Source: Dysgonamonadaceae bacterium (GTDB lineage Bacteria > Bacteroidota > Bacteroidia > Bacteroidales > Azobacteroidaceae). Taken from it: 14,409 nt of DNA. Shown here one piece after another: positions 7,364-14,409 of this stretch; positions within the stretch are counted from its first letter, which is position 1; each line of letters starts with the position of its first letter. The notes under the pieces were generated by a model. It was given only the letters and a program-made list of their open reading frames with translations. It made no database searches and was not told the origin of the DNA. The position numbers and the translations under genes were made by a program. The stretch lies in the NCBI GenBank assembly GCA_031261015.1, contig JAISKG010000059.1, positions 1-14,409 on the forward strand, in the 5' to 3' direction.

Positions 7364-7371
7364 CAAAGATA
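7364..7371 (-). promoter_or_regulatory. -7 element of a promoter for tRNA-Gln
   Basis: On the minus strand these bases read TATCTTTG, an exact TAnnTTTG -7 element, ending 18 bases before the tRNA's first base; the start point would be near 7357. I see no TTTG at the usual spacing upstream, so the -33 element is weak or absent. No clear terminator separates the tRNA from dinD, and this may also be the dinD promoter. Confidence 0.65.
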
Positions 7372-7409
7372 ATAATTTTTATAAAAAATAGATCGTTTTC
7401 GCCGCTTTT

Positions 7410-8522
7410 TCATTGACTTTTTCGATAAGCCAAAATCGCCCATATATTAAACACGCAAGCCATGATCGTCAAGGCAAAGAAAGGACCGCCTAACTCCCAA
7501 ATACTGCTGCCTTTCAAATAAATCATCCGCATGATTTCGGCGAAATAACGCAAGGGATTGAATAAGGTCATAGTCTGCGCCCACGCAGGCATACTCGCGA
7601 TCGGCGTAAACAATCCGCTCAATAAAATCATGATAATCATAAAGAAAAACATCGTAAACATGGCTTGCTGGGTAGTGGAAGAATAATTGGAAATAATTAG
7701 CCCTATCCCCGAAACGACCAAAATATACAGCACCGCAAATCCATAAACCGCCAGAATATTTCCAGCCGGAACCAATCCGTAAACCAACGCAGCCAAACCA
7801 AGATAAACACTCATAATCACCAATCCCATCATCCAATTAGGAATCAATTTACCTAAAATGAACATCGTTTTCTTTACCGGGGTAACATTTATCTGCTCGA
7901 TAGTGCCTTTTTCTTTTTCACTCACAATATTTAAGGTAGGTAAAAATCCGCAAATAATAGTCAACAACATGACTAAAAGTGCAGGAATCATAAATATTTT
8001 ATAATCTCCGTGAGGATTAAAACGGTTTTGAGAAGTAATCCGGATGACCGGCAAACCGGGATTTGTCTGTCCGGGCACAGTTTCGGCTTGTATTTCTTCC
8101 ATAAAATTCCGGATGATTTGCCCCATATAATTAGCTCCCAATCCGCCTTTCATGATGTTGACGGCATTCGCAGCAATATGCAAGGCAGCAGGATTTTGCG
8201 TCACGCCGTGCTTTTCAAAATCCGGTTCGATTTCCAAAATAAGATCGACTTGGCCGTCTTCCATCATCGCCGTTGCTTCATCATGAGTCGAGGAAACGGC
8301 GATCAGTTCAAAATATGGAGAGGCTGCAATTTTGTCGGTCAACCGGCGAGAATACGGGCTGTGGTCGCCATCAACTATATTTACCCGGATATGCGTAATT
8401 TCCTGATTCGCCGCCCAAGGAAAAACCAAAATCACCATCAAGGGCAAAACCACCAAAATTTTCGGAATAAACGCATTTCGAAAAATTTGTCTAAATTCTT
8501 TCTGTATTAAATATTGAAGCAT
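7410..8522 (-). CDS. ABC-2 type efflux permease (YbhR/YhhJ-like), last gene of the operon
   Basis: A 370-residue inner membrane permease of the ABC2_membrane_3 type. One membrane helix lies near the N-terminus (about 21-38), followed by a large extracytoplasmic domain (about 40-175), then five helices to about residue 362. The motif SEKEKGTIEQINVTPV after the second helix is the cytoplasmic coupling segment typical of the family, and SGLFTPIASMP plus FNPLRYF before the last helices are also family marks. It is homologous to the permease encoded just upstream and should form a heterodimer with it, driven by the two ATPases. Start and stop codons of the two permease genes share one base (TAATG). 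I see no strong terminator after it. Confidence 0.92.
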   Translation of the reverse strand: MLQYLIQKEFRQIFRNAFIPKILVVLPLMVILVFPWAANQEITHIRVNIVDGDHSPYSRRLTDKIAASPYFELIAVSSTHDEATAMMEDGQVDLILEIEPDFEKHGVTQNPAALHIAANAVNIMKGGLGANYMGQIIRNFMEEIQAETVPGQTNPGLPVIRITSQNRFNPHGDYKIFMIPALLVMLLTIICGFLPTLNIVSEKEKGTIEQINVTPVKKTMFILGKLIPNWMMGLVIMSVYLGLAALVYGLVPAGNILAVYGFAVLYILVVSGIGLIISNYSSTTQQAMFTMFFFMIIMILLSGLFTPIASMPAWAQTMTLFNPLRYFAEIMRMIYLKGSSIWELGGPFFALTIMACVFNIWAILAYRKSQ

Positions 8523-9646
8523 TATTCTAATCGTGTTTTGAATTTCTTAAGACTTAACGTAATAATCGCCGCCGCCATGCCGGTCAAAATCAACATTTCC
8601 TTCAAAATATGAATTACTCCCACGCCTTCGATCATGATTTTGCGAATCCCTGAAATGTACCAGCGTGCCGGCACAATACATGAAATCCATTGCAGCACAG
8701 GCGGCATACTCTCGATTGGGAAGATCATCCCCGACAAAATCATAATCGGCATCATCAATCCCATGCCGGAAGCGAGCATCGCCGCGACTTGCGTTCGCAC
8801 TAAAGTCGAGATCAGCAAACCCAGCGACAAAGCCACCAAAATGTAAATCAACGAAAAAACATTCAGCCAGATCAAATTGCCGGCAACCGGAACGTTCAGT
8901 ACAAAAATCGACAGCAACAATATGATTATCAAGATAAACCACGAAATCAAAAAGTAGGGTATCATCTTGGAAATCACAATATAAATCGGTTTCACGGGCG
9001 AAGCCAGCAGCACTTCCATCGTACCGGATTCTTTTTCGCGGACAATCGCTATGGAAGTCATCATAGCACAAATCAGGATAAAAACCATGCCCATCAGTCC
9101 CGGCACAAAATTGTAAGAGCCGTTCATTTCGGGATTATACAACATTTGAACTTGCGGAACAATTCGGAAATTCGCGCTGTTCATGCCCGAAGCCATCGCC
9201 TTTTGCATCAGTTCCTGCTGGTAGTCCGACAAAATATTTGTCGCATACGCAACGGCTGTATTGCCGTAATTGGGATCGGAAGCATCGGCAATGAATTGTA
9301 CTGAAGCTTCACCGGTATGATATAAATTTTCGTCGAAGTGCTCACTGAAAATCAGAGCAAAATCAAACGCGTTTTGCTGAAACAACCGTTCCGCTTCATC
9401 AGGCGACTGCAAGCTTCGGACAACTTCAAACGACCGGCTACTCTCAAAATGATTGATAATCAATTGTGTACTCACATCATTCGACGGATCGTAAACTGCT
9501 ACCCGGATATTTTTCACCTCCGTACTCACGGCAAACCCGATAATCAAAATCTGAGCAATCGGAATGCCTATGATCAACAAAATCGTACGCATATCCCGAA
9601 AAATATGCTCAAACTCCTTTATTATAAACGCCCAAAACTGCTTCAT
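8522..9646 (-). CDS. ABC-2 type efflux permease (YbhS-like)
   Basis: A 374-residue inner membrane permease with the same plan as its neighbour: a helix at about 21-41, an extracytoplasmic domain to about 178 ending in the YNPE...FVPG motif, then five helices. The coupling segment REKESGTMEVLLASPV is canonical for drug-type ABC-2 permeases, and SGMIFPIESMPPVLQ precedes the last helices. It probably pairs with the downstream permease as the transmembrane core of the exporter. The start ATG at 9646 is the first methionine of a plausible membrane-protein start (MKQFWAFIIKEF). A 34-base gap with heptamer repeats separates it from the preceding ATPase gene, the longest gap in the operon. Confidence 0.93.
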   Translation of the reverse strand: MKQFWAFIIKEFEHIFRDMRTILLIIGIPIAQILIIGFAVSTEVKNIRVAVYDPSNDVSTQLIINHFESSRSFEVVRSLQSPDEAERLFQQNAFDFALIFSEHFDENLYHTGEASVQFIADASDPNYGNTAVAYATNILSDYQQELMQKAMASGMNSANFRIVPQVQMLYNPEMNGSYNFVPGLMGMVFILICAMMTSIAIVREKESGTMEVLLASPVKPIYIVISKMIPYFLISWFILIIILLLSIFVLNVPVAGNLIWLNVFSLIYILVALSLGLLISTLVRTQVAAMLASGMGLMMPIMILSGMIFPIESMPPVLQWISCIVPARWYISGIRKIMIEGVGVIHILKEMLILTGMAAAIITLSLKKFKTRLE

Positions 9647-9650
9647 AACT

Positions 9651-9685
9651 TTTCAATGCCCCATTTTCAACTTTCAATTTTCAAT
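9651..9685. repeat. Heptamer repeat tract between ATPase 2 and permease genes
   Basis: Five units of seven bases in register: TTTCAAT, GCCCCAT, TTTCAAC, TTTCAAT, TTTCAAT (on the minus strand ATTGAAA, ATTGAAA, GTTGAAA, ATGGGGC, ATTGAAA). The tract fills most of the gap and overlaps the TGA stop of the ATPase gene. Change in copy number would alter the spacing before the permease start without touching the protein. Confidence 0.75.
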
Positions 9686-10415
9686 TCTCTCTCCCCTTTC
9701 TCGCCAACTGATAAAACACCTCATCCATCGTAGCTGCTCGAAACCGCTCACGCAGATTTTTCGGCGTATCCAAAGCCTCAATTTTTCCGTCAACCATCAT
9801 CGAAATTCGATGACAATATTCTGCTTCATCCATGTAATGCGTTGTCACAAAAATCGTTATTCCCCGGTCGGCAGCTTCGTAAATCAACTCCCAAAACTGC
9901 CGGCGCGTAATCGGATCGACTCCGCCCGTCGGTTCGTCTAAAAAAACGATTTGAGGTTCATGAAAAATAGCAACCGAAAAAGCCAATTTTTGCTTCCAGC
10001 CCAAAGGAAGTTGCGATACAAACGTATTTCGCTCGTCAAATAAGCCCAATTGATGCAATTTCTCATCAATCTTCGGACGGATTTGTTTAATGTTCATGCC
10101 ATAAATTCCGGCGTAAAGTTGCATATTCTCCCACACTTTCAAATCTTCGTACAAGGAAAATTTTTGGCTCATGTAACCGATGTGTTTTTTCACCTCTTCG
10201 GGCTGCTTGGCAATATCGTAACCAGCTACAAGTCCCTGACCGGAAGTTGGTTTACTCAATCCGCACAACATGCGCATCGCCGTAGTTTTGCCCGCGCCGT
10301 TGGCTCCGAGAAAACCGAAAATTTCGCCTTTCGCGACTTCAAAACTGATATGATCGACCGCAGTAAAATTGCCGAAACGTTTCGTTAATTGACTGGCTTG
10401 AATGACAGAGTTCAT
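9681..10415 (-). CDS. ABC transporter ATPase 2 (YbhF C-terminal-half-like)
   Basis: A 244-residue ATP-binding subunit of the efflux system. Walker A is GANGAGKT (37-44), the Q loop YMSQKFSLYEDL carries Q84, Walker B is IVFLDEP with E161, the D loop is GGVDP, and the switch histidine is H193 in TTHYMDEA. The signature motif is LPLGWKQ (136-142) instead of LSGGQ. The C-terminal TMDEVFYQLAR is the usual tail of ABC-2 drug exporters. In E. coli YbhF two such domains are fused; here they are separate genes one base apart. It probably dimerises with ATPase 1 and provides the catalytically competent nucleotide site. Confidence 0.94.
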   Translation of the reverse strand: MNSVIQASQLTKRFGNFTAVDHISFEVAKGEIFGFLGANGAGKTTAMRMLCGLSKPTSGQGLVAGYDIAKQPEEVKKHIGYMSQKFSLYEDLKVWENMQLYAGIYGMNIKQIRPKIDEKLHQLGLFDERNTFVSQLPLGWKQKLAFSVAIFHEPQIVFLDEPTGGVDPITRRQFWELIYEAADRGITIFVTTHYMDEAEYCHRISMMVDGKIEALDTPKNLRERFRAATMDEVFYQLARKGREN

Positions 10416-10416
10416 A

Positions 10417-11292
10417 TTATTTTTGTCTTAAAAGGTCGATGAAACAATCTTCAATTCCCGGTTCAATTAATTGTAATTGAACATCTTTCGGTTTTTTATC
10501 ATCCTTTTTCAAAGTGACATGCAAATATTCGCCGAAGAGAAAAACCGAATCAATTTCGGGCAATTCGCGTAAACGTTCCAGCAACGAGAAATTATCGGGA
10601 GCCGAAGCGCGGTACAATTTTTTCGGATAAGCCTTTCGGATATTTTCCGGTGTGTCGATCGACAAAATTTGTCCATGCTGTATCAGAGCGATACGATCGC
10701 AACGAGTGGCTTCGTCCATATAAGGTGTCGAAACGACGATCGTAATTCCTTGCTGCTTCAGGCGTTTCAGCATTTCCCAAAATTCTTTTCGGGAAACGGG
10801 ATCTACTCCGGTTGTCGGTTCGTCTAAAAACAACACCGAAGGTTTGTGAATCAACGCGCAGCACAACGCCAATTTCTGCTTCATCCCGCCGGATAATTTG
10901 CCGGCTCGTCGCGTGCGAAAAGGTTCCAATTGTTGGTAAATTTCTTTAATTAAATGGTAATTCTCCTGCACCGTCGTGTGAAAAACCGTCGCAAAAAAAT
11001 TCAAATTTTCTTCGACCGACAAATCTTGGTAAAGCGAAAAACGGCCGGGCATATAACCGATATGCCGGCGCAACTCCTTATAATCTTTAACGATATCCAA
11101 TCCGTCCACCGAAGCTTCTCCCGAATCGGCTAAAATCAAGGAAGTTAAGATGCGAAACAAAGTTGTTTTTCCCGCACCGTCGGGGCCGATCAAACCGAAC
11201 AATTCGCCGTCGTTCACGCGAAAAGAAATATTCGTCAAAGCTTGCACGTCGCCATACCGTTTGTTGATCCCGTCAATTTCCAACTTCGCCAT
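10417..11292 (-). CDS. ABC transporter ATPase 1 (YbhF N-terminal-half-like) with degenerate Q and H loops
   Basis: I chose the ATG at 11292 (MAKLEIDGINKRYG), giving 291 residues, because the ATPase fold begins immediately after it; an upstream ATG at 11319 adds nine residues and a longer overlap with the adaptor gene. Walker A is GPDGAGKT (36-43), the signature LSGGMKQ (133-139) is canonical, and Walker B VLFLDEP keeps E158. The Q-loop position is YMPGRFSLY, with Gly where the paired ATPase has Gln, and the H loop is STPYMDEA, with Pro in place of the switch His. A C-terminal extension of about 60 residues (after 230) is outside the core fold. The overlap with the adaptor gene is 20 bases and the next gene starts one base after its stop, so translation is probably coupled. 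Confidence 0.92.
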   Translation of the reverse strand: MAKLEIDGINKRYGDVQALTNISFRVNDGELFGLIGPDGAGKTTLFRILTSLILADSGEASVDGLDIVKDYKELRRHIGYMPGRFSLYQDLSVEENLNFFATVFHTTVQENYHLIKEIYQQLEPFRTRRAGKLSGGMKQKLALCCALIHKPSVLFLDEPTTGVDPVSRKEFWEMLKRLKQQGITIVVSTPYMDEATRCDRIALIQHGQILSIDTPENIRKAYPKKLYRASAPDNFSLLERLRELPEIDSVFLFGEYLHVTLKKDDKKPKDVQLQLIEPGIEDCFIDLLRQK

Positions 11293-12163
11293 ACATCCCG
11301 ATTTTAAGAAATCCATCATTGCGGACAGCCACTTTCATCGCATAAACCTGATTTGCCCGCTCGTTTTTCGTTTGAATATTTTTCGGCGTAAATTCCGCTT
11401 TATCAGCGATCCACGTAATTGTTCCCTCGTATTCTTTCATTTCTTTTTTGCCGAAATCAACCCAGACTTTTACTTTTTGATTCAGTTTTAGTTGTGTCAA
11501 TTGATCGGCGGTGATGTAGGCGCGCAGATACATATTATTGAGATCGCCGACTTTAAACAAAGCTTTCCCGGCCGCCGTGACTTCGCCCGCTTCGGTGTAT
11601 TTCGACAGAACAGTTCCGTCTATCGGACTGATTATCTTACTTTTACAAATCAAATCTTCCACTTGTTCGATTTGGATTTGCAAGGCTGCGCTTTCACCGG
11701 AAACACTGCGGTTGTTGTTTTCCAAATTCGCCGTTTGCGCGTTCAATTGTTTTTGCAAAACGTCGATTTGCGCCTGAATATCATCCACTTGCTTTTGCGT
11801 GGCGGCATTCGCCCGAAGCAGATTCTGAAAGCGCGCCAGCTCCGTTTGCTGCTTCGCCAACTGCTGCTTGAGCGACGCCACTTGCAACGCGACATTGTAC
11901 GCGCGGCTGTCCACCGCCTTCATGCTCGCCAGCAGTTGCGCTTTTTTCAGGTACAACTGCATCGTATCTACTACACCCAGCGTTTGTCCGGCTATAAGAG
12001 TCTGTCCTTCATCGACATTGAAATAGATTAATTGGCCGCCGGCTTGCGCCGAAACGATCACTTCCGTCGCTTCAAACGCGCCCGAAGCTTCCACATTTCG
12101 TTTGTTTTTTCCGCAACCGAAGCCCGTGAGTATCAGGGCTATAATTAAAATTCTTGTTTTCAT
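11273..12163 (-). CDS. HlyD-type periplasmic adaptor (membrane fusion protein), lipoprotein form
   Basis: A 296-residue adaptor linking the inner membrane exporter to the outer membrane channel. The start MKTRILIIALILTGFGCGKN is a lipoprotein signal with Cys17, although Phe at -2 departs from the strict lipobox. A first lipoyl half follows (EVIVSAQAGGQLIYFNVDEGQTL), then a long alpha-helical hairpin rich in Gln, Leu and Ala (about 70-165), the second lipoyl half (KIISPIDGTVLSKYTEAGEV), and a beta-barrel domain to the end (IGMYGEVGN). This is the layout of E. coli YbhG/YhiI. It begins two bases after the TolC gene's stop and overlaps ATPase 1 by 20 bases. Confidence 0.93.
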   Translation of the reverse strand: MKTRILIIALILTGFGCGKNKRNVEASGAFEATEVIVSAQAGGQLIYFNVDEGQTLIAGQTLGVVDTMQLYLKKAQLLASMKAVDSRAYNVALQVASLKQQLAKQQTELARFQNLLRANAATQKQVDDIQAQIDVLQKQLNAQTANLENNNRSVSGESAALQIQIEQVEDLICKSKIISPIDGTVLSKYTEAGEVTAAGKALFKVGDLNNMYLRAYITADQLTQLKLNQKVKVWVDFGKKEMKEYEGTITWIADKAEFTPKNIQTKNERANQVYAMKVAVRNDGFLKIGMYGEVGN

Positions 12164-12165
12164 GT

Positions 12166-13428
12166 TTATGGATTATTTGTTGTATTTTTTAAATTATAAA
12201 TCGCTATCAATAAGTCGATTTCATGCGCTGCCTTGGTTTGTTTCGCCAGATTTTCGCGGCTAATTTCTTGCATGAGATCGGTGACGGTCAGCGCGCCGTT
12301 AGCCCATTTCGCTTCTGCCGATTTTTTGATATTGGTTCGCAAAGCAATGATTTCGTCATCGTAAACCATTTGTTCTTTCAAGCGTTTAATCTCTTGATTT
12401 TCTTTAGTTTGTTCCAAATTCAAATTAAAAAGGAAAGTCTCGCGTTGAGTGTCCAAAGCATTTTGATTCACCATTATCTTCTGCTTGTCGTTTTTCGCCG
12501 TGTAAAACGCGCCGAAATTCCACGTCAGCCTTACGCCGCCGATATAAAACGGATCCCAATCGGTCGAAAGCATATTCAATCCCGGACGACCTACGCCGCC
12601 TTGCACAAACAAGCCCAGCTTAGGCAAATACGAAGCTTTGATCAAGGCTTTTTGCGATTCGAGCAACTGATCTTGCGCCTCAAACCAGCGCAATTCGGGA
12701 CGATTCATTTCGCCGGCAGTAAATTCTTGATTCACTTTAGGTTTAGTCAAAAAAACATCCGCCGGCAATTTTTCTCCGGTCATATACGAAAGCATGTCGA
12801 TGAACGATTGCCGAGTGCTTTGCAATTGCACGCGCAGTTGCTTCGCATTCAGCTGCTCCACTTTTACCGCATCCAGATCGGCTTGATTGGCCAAGCCATT
12901 CACTTTGTAATTCGCTATGGTTGTGTAATTTCGCTCTAATTCGTCCTGCAAAATCCGGTTTTGTTCCAATTGCGTATCGAGCAGCAAAATGCCGAAAAAC
13001 AATTGATTGATCCGGTTTTCCAAAGCGTAGAGATCGACGGTAACTTGCTGTTCTTCAGCAGCAGCCGAGGCTTCGGCAATTCCTTTTTGCGCCCGGATCG
13101 CACCGCCATCCCAAATTACCTGATTCACCTCAACTGCAGCCAAATATTGGTCCTTGTTCAGTTCCGGAATCGTAATTCCAGGCAGGGAAAGCGGAATTTT
13201 CGTGACATCCGACTGATAAGTCGCTTTTGCATTCAATTGAATTTGAGGCAAATACGATTTTGCAATATTCGATAAACTGTAAGCTTTCGATTTTTCTATT
13301 AAATCGTAACGCTTAATCAGCGGATAATTGGCTCGCGCTTTCCGTTGGCAGTCGTCGATACTTATTTGCGAATAAACAGCTAAAACAGAAAGAGATAATG
13401 TAATCAATAAACTAACAAATCGTTTCAT
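12166..13428 (-). CDS. TolC-like outer membrane efflux channel
   Basis: A 420-residue outer membrane efflux protein with a Sec signal peptide (cleavage near residue 20, after AVYS). It has the internal duplication of the OEP family: two halves, about 22-215 and 225-415, each with long helices rich in Gln, Leu and Ala, and short strands such as GGVRLTWNFGAF for the barrel. Three copies would form a channel-tunnel docking with the adaptor. It has its own gene in the transporter operon, unlike E. coli where TolC is shared. It starts ten bases after the tetR stop and ends two bases before the adaptor's start. Confidence 0.93.
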   Translation of the reverse strand: MKRFVSLLITLSLSVLAVYSQISIDDCQRKARANYPLIKRYDLIEKSKAYSLSNIAKSYLPQIQLNAKATYQSDVTKIPLSLPGITIPELNKDQYLAAVEVNQVIWDGGAIRAQKGIAEASAAAEEQQVTVDLYALENRINQLFFGILLLDTQLEQNRILQDELERNYTTIANYKVNGLANQADLDAVKVEQLNAKQLRVQLQSTRQSFIDMLSYMTGEKLPADVFLTKPKVNQEFTAGEMNRPELRWFEAQDQLLESQKALIKASYLPKLGLFVQGGVGRPGLNMLSTDWDPFYIGGVRLTWNFGAFYTAKNDKQKIMVNQNALDTQRETFLFNLNLEQTKENQEIKRLKEQMVYDDEIIALRTNIKKSAEAKWANGALTVTDLMQEISRENLAKQTKAAHEIDLLIAIYNLKNTTNNP

Positions 13429-13438
13429 ATTCGGATTT

Positions 13439-14059
13439 TTAGATTTTCAAACTTTGGATTATCGTTTCCACGTTATTTTTCTTTCTCTGTGCAAGAAATT
13501 GCCGGATAGCCGCAGACTTGCCGTCGCTTTTGATGTCGAAAAAAACCTGAACAGCCACGAAAGCAAACACATTGAGCGAAGCAATATTCAACAGTAAATC
13601 AATAGCTTTGACCGGACGAATCACGCCTTTTTTCACTTCTTCCTCGATCGCCGGAGTAATAATTTTATAAATTCTTTGACCTACTGGAAACGCTTTTTGA
13701 ATGATCTGGTCTTTCCGTTCTTTGTTTTGCACTACTTCTCGCAAGACAAACAAGGGAAGTTCAGGTTGTTGAACTAAAAAATCGAAGTGCATTTCGATAC
13801 CGATTTTCACTTTTTCGAAGAACGGCAAGTCACGATCAAAAGCTTCTACAAAAAATTCCAGCAACTGTGTAGCTTTTTGTTCAAAGATCTGATTGAAAAG
13901 TTTTTCCTTTGTCCGGAAATAATAATGTAACAACGCATGATTCACTCCAGCCTCTTTGGCTATTTCCGTACAGCTCACGCCGGTATATCCTCGCTCCAGA
14001 AACAGCCTTTCAGCCGTTTCAAGAATCAGTTGTTCCGTATTTGTCGTTTTTAACTCCAT
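13439..14059 (-). CDS. TetR-family transcriptional regulator of the efflux operon
   Basis: A 206-residue TetR-family repressor. Its N-terminal domain (about 8-55) has the family layout: helix 1 TEQLILETAERLFLERGY, then the helix-turn-helix TEIAKEAGVNHALLHYYF followed by the KEKLF mark. The rest is an all-helical ligand-binding and dimerisation domain specific to the subgroup, so the inducer cannot be read. It is first in the operon, ten bases before the TolC gene. A promoter with both phylum elements lies at 14131-14100 and an 18-bp inverted repeat lies between its start point and the ATG, so it probably represses its own operon until a drug or metabolite binds. The arrangement parallels the E. 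coli TetR-type regulator encoded beside ybhGFSR. Confidence 0.93.
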   Translation of the reverse strand: MELKTTNTEQLILETAERLFLERGYTGVSCTEIAKEAGVNHALLHYYFRTKEKLFNQIFEQKATQLLEFFVEAFDRDLPFFEKVKIGIEMHFDFLVQQPELPLFVLREVVQNKERKDQIIQKAFPVGQRIYKIITPAIEEEVKKGVIRPVKAIDLLLNIASLNVFAFVAVQVFFDIKSDGKSAAIRQFLAQRKKNNVETIIQSLKI

Positions 14060-14065
14060 GATTTA

Positions 14066-14083
14066 ATTGTTTAGTTTAACAAT
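14066..14083. promoter_or_regulatory. Probable TetR operator
   Basis: Inverted repeat ATTGTT (14066-14071) and AACAAT (14078-14083) around a 6-base centre. It lies six bases upstream of the tetR ATG and about 10-28 bases downstream of the predicted start point, where a bound dimer would block elongation or initiation. Size and placement fit a TetR operator; binding is inferred only from symmetry and position. Confidence 0.55.
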
Positions 14084-14099
14084 CCTGTCAATTTTTCGA

Positions 14100-14131
14100 C
14101 AAATGTAAGGGGGATTTTTGAAATATACAAA
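14100..14131 (-). promoter_or_regulatory. Promoter of the tetR-efflux operon
   Basis: On the minus strand TTTG at 14131-14128, a 20-base spacer, and TACATTTG at 14107-14100, an exact TAnnTTTG. Predicted start point is near 14093, leaving a leader of about 34 bases before the ATG at 14059. It should drive all seven genes of the operon. Confidence 0.8.
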
Positions 14132-14156
14132 TAATGTTGGAGCGGAAAAATATTTT

Positions 14157-14188
14157 TTTGCAAACTCCAAATATTCTCTCTATCTTTG
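14157..14188 (+). promoter_or_regulatory. Divergent rightward promoter
   Basis: TTTG at 14157-14160, a 20-base spacer and TATCTTTG at 14181-14188, both exact matches to the phylum consensus. Predicted start near 14195. It faces away from tetR and leads into the ORF at 14220, which supports a real gene beginning there. Confidence 0.8.
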
Positions 14189-14219
14189 CGACCTAATAAG
14201 CAAAAAACTAAAACAAAGC

Positions 14220-14354
<135 letters not shown>

Positions 14355-14373
14355 CCCCTTTTTACGCCTTCCT

Positions 14374-14398
14374 GTACGCGCGCGTGCGCATGCGCGCG
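14374..14398. other. Alternating purine-pyrimidine (Z-DNA-like) tract
   Basis: Twenty-five consecutive bases alternate purine and pyrimidine, mostly CG, with embedded palindromes TGCGCA and GCATGC. The composition is far richer in GC than the rest of the AT-leaning window. It may be Z-forming DNA or foreign or low-quality sequence at the window end. Confidence 0.8.
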
Positions 14399-14409
14399 AA
14401 TACAAGGGA

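Noticed and set aside
7213..7443. A minus-strand frame running through the tRNA
   Set aside because: It crosses a complete tRNA cloverleaf and its promoter element, so it cannot be a real coding region.
8547..9071. A 174-codon minus-strand frame inside the permease gene
   Set aside because: It overlaps an ABC-2 permease in another frame and has an abnormal Asp/Cys/Phe/Tyr-rich composition; no start signal.
12223..12939. A 238-codon plus-strand open frame
   Set aside because: It lies wholly opposite the well-supported TolC gene, shows no recognisable domain or promoter, and reads as a low-information shadow.

Overview
The window comes from a Bacteroidales-type Bacteroidetes genome; I cannot name the genus. 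Evidence: three start regions carry the Bacteroidetes promoter (TTTG, 20 nt, TAnnTTTG); gene starts have AT-rich leaders without clear Shine-Dalgarno sequences; and the families are typical of the phylum (RprY-like regulator, DUF4249 lipoprotein paired with a TonB-dependent receptor, lipoprotein with a surface-export-like Lys-Asp-Asp motif). It looks like ordinary chromosome. No CRISPR array, transposase or phage structural gene is visible. I did not find a clearly new multi-gene system, but there are several unexplained structural signals.

Layout. 1-1282 (+): 3' end of an RprY-like response regulator, then a secreted TPR-repeat protein whose start overlaps it; a roughly 20-bp hairpin sits just after the regulator's stop. 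1333-2004 (-): secreted protein of unknown function with a C-terminal coiled coil, convergent with the TPR gene across a terminator. 2157-3386 (+): unrecognised lipoprotein with its own promoter and terminator. 3435-7208 (-): apparent operon in the order dinD, TonB-dependent receptor, DUF4249 lipoprotein. tRNA-Gln(CUG) lies just upstream on the same strand, with no obvious terminator in between.

7410-14059 (-): one tight efflux operon of seven genes in the order TetR regulator, TolC-like outer membrane channel, HlyD-type lipoprotein adaptor, ABC ATPase 1, ABC ATPase 2, ABC-2 permease 1, ABC-2 permease 2. Junctions are short gaps or overlaps; the largest gap, 34 bp, holds heptamer repeats. This is the same set of parts as E. 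coli ybhGFSR with its TetR regulator, plus a dedicated TolC. The two ATPases carry complementary departures from the canonical motifs, predicting an asymmetric heterodimer with one competent ATP site. A good promoter and an 18-bp inverted repeat lie directly before tetR and suggest autoregulation.

14060-14409: divergent promoter region. The rightward promoter leads into a short ORF interrupted by a (GA)16 tract, followed by a 25-bp alternating purine-pyrimidine tract. This end is either the start of a phase-variable gene or low-complexity sequence at a contig end; the sequence alone does not decide.
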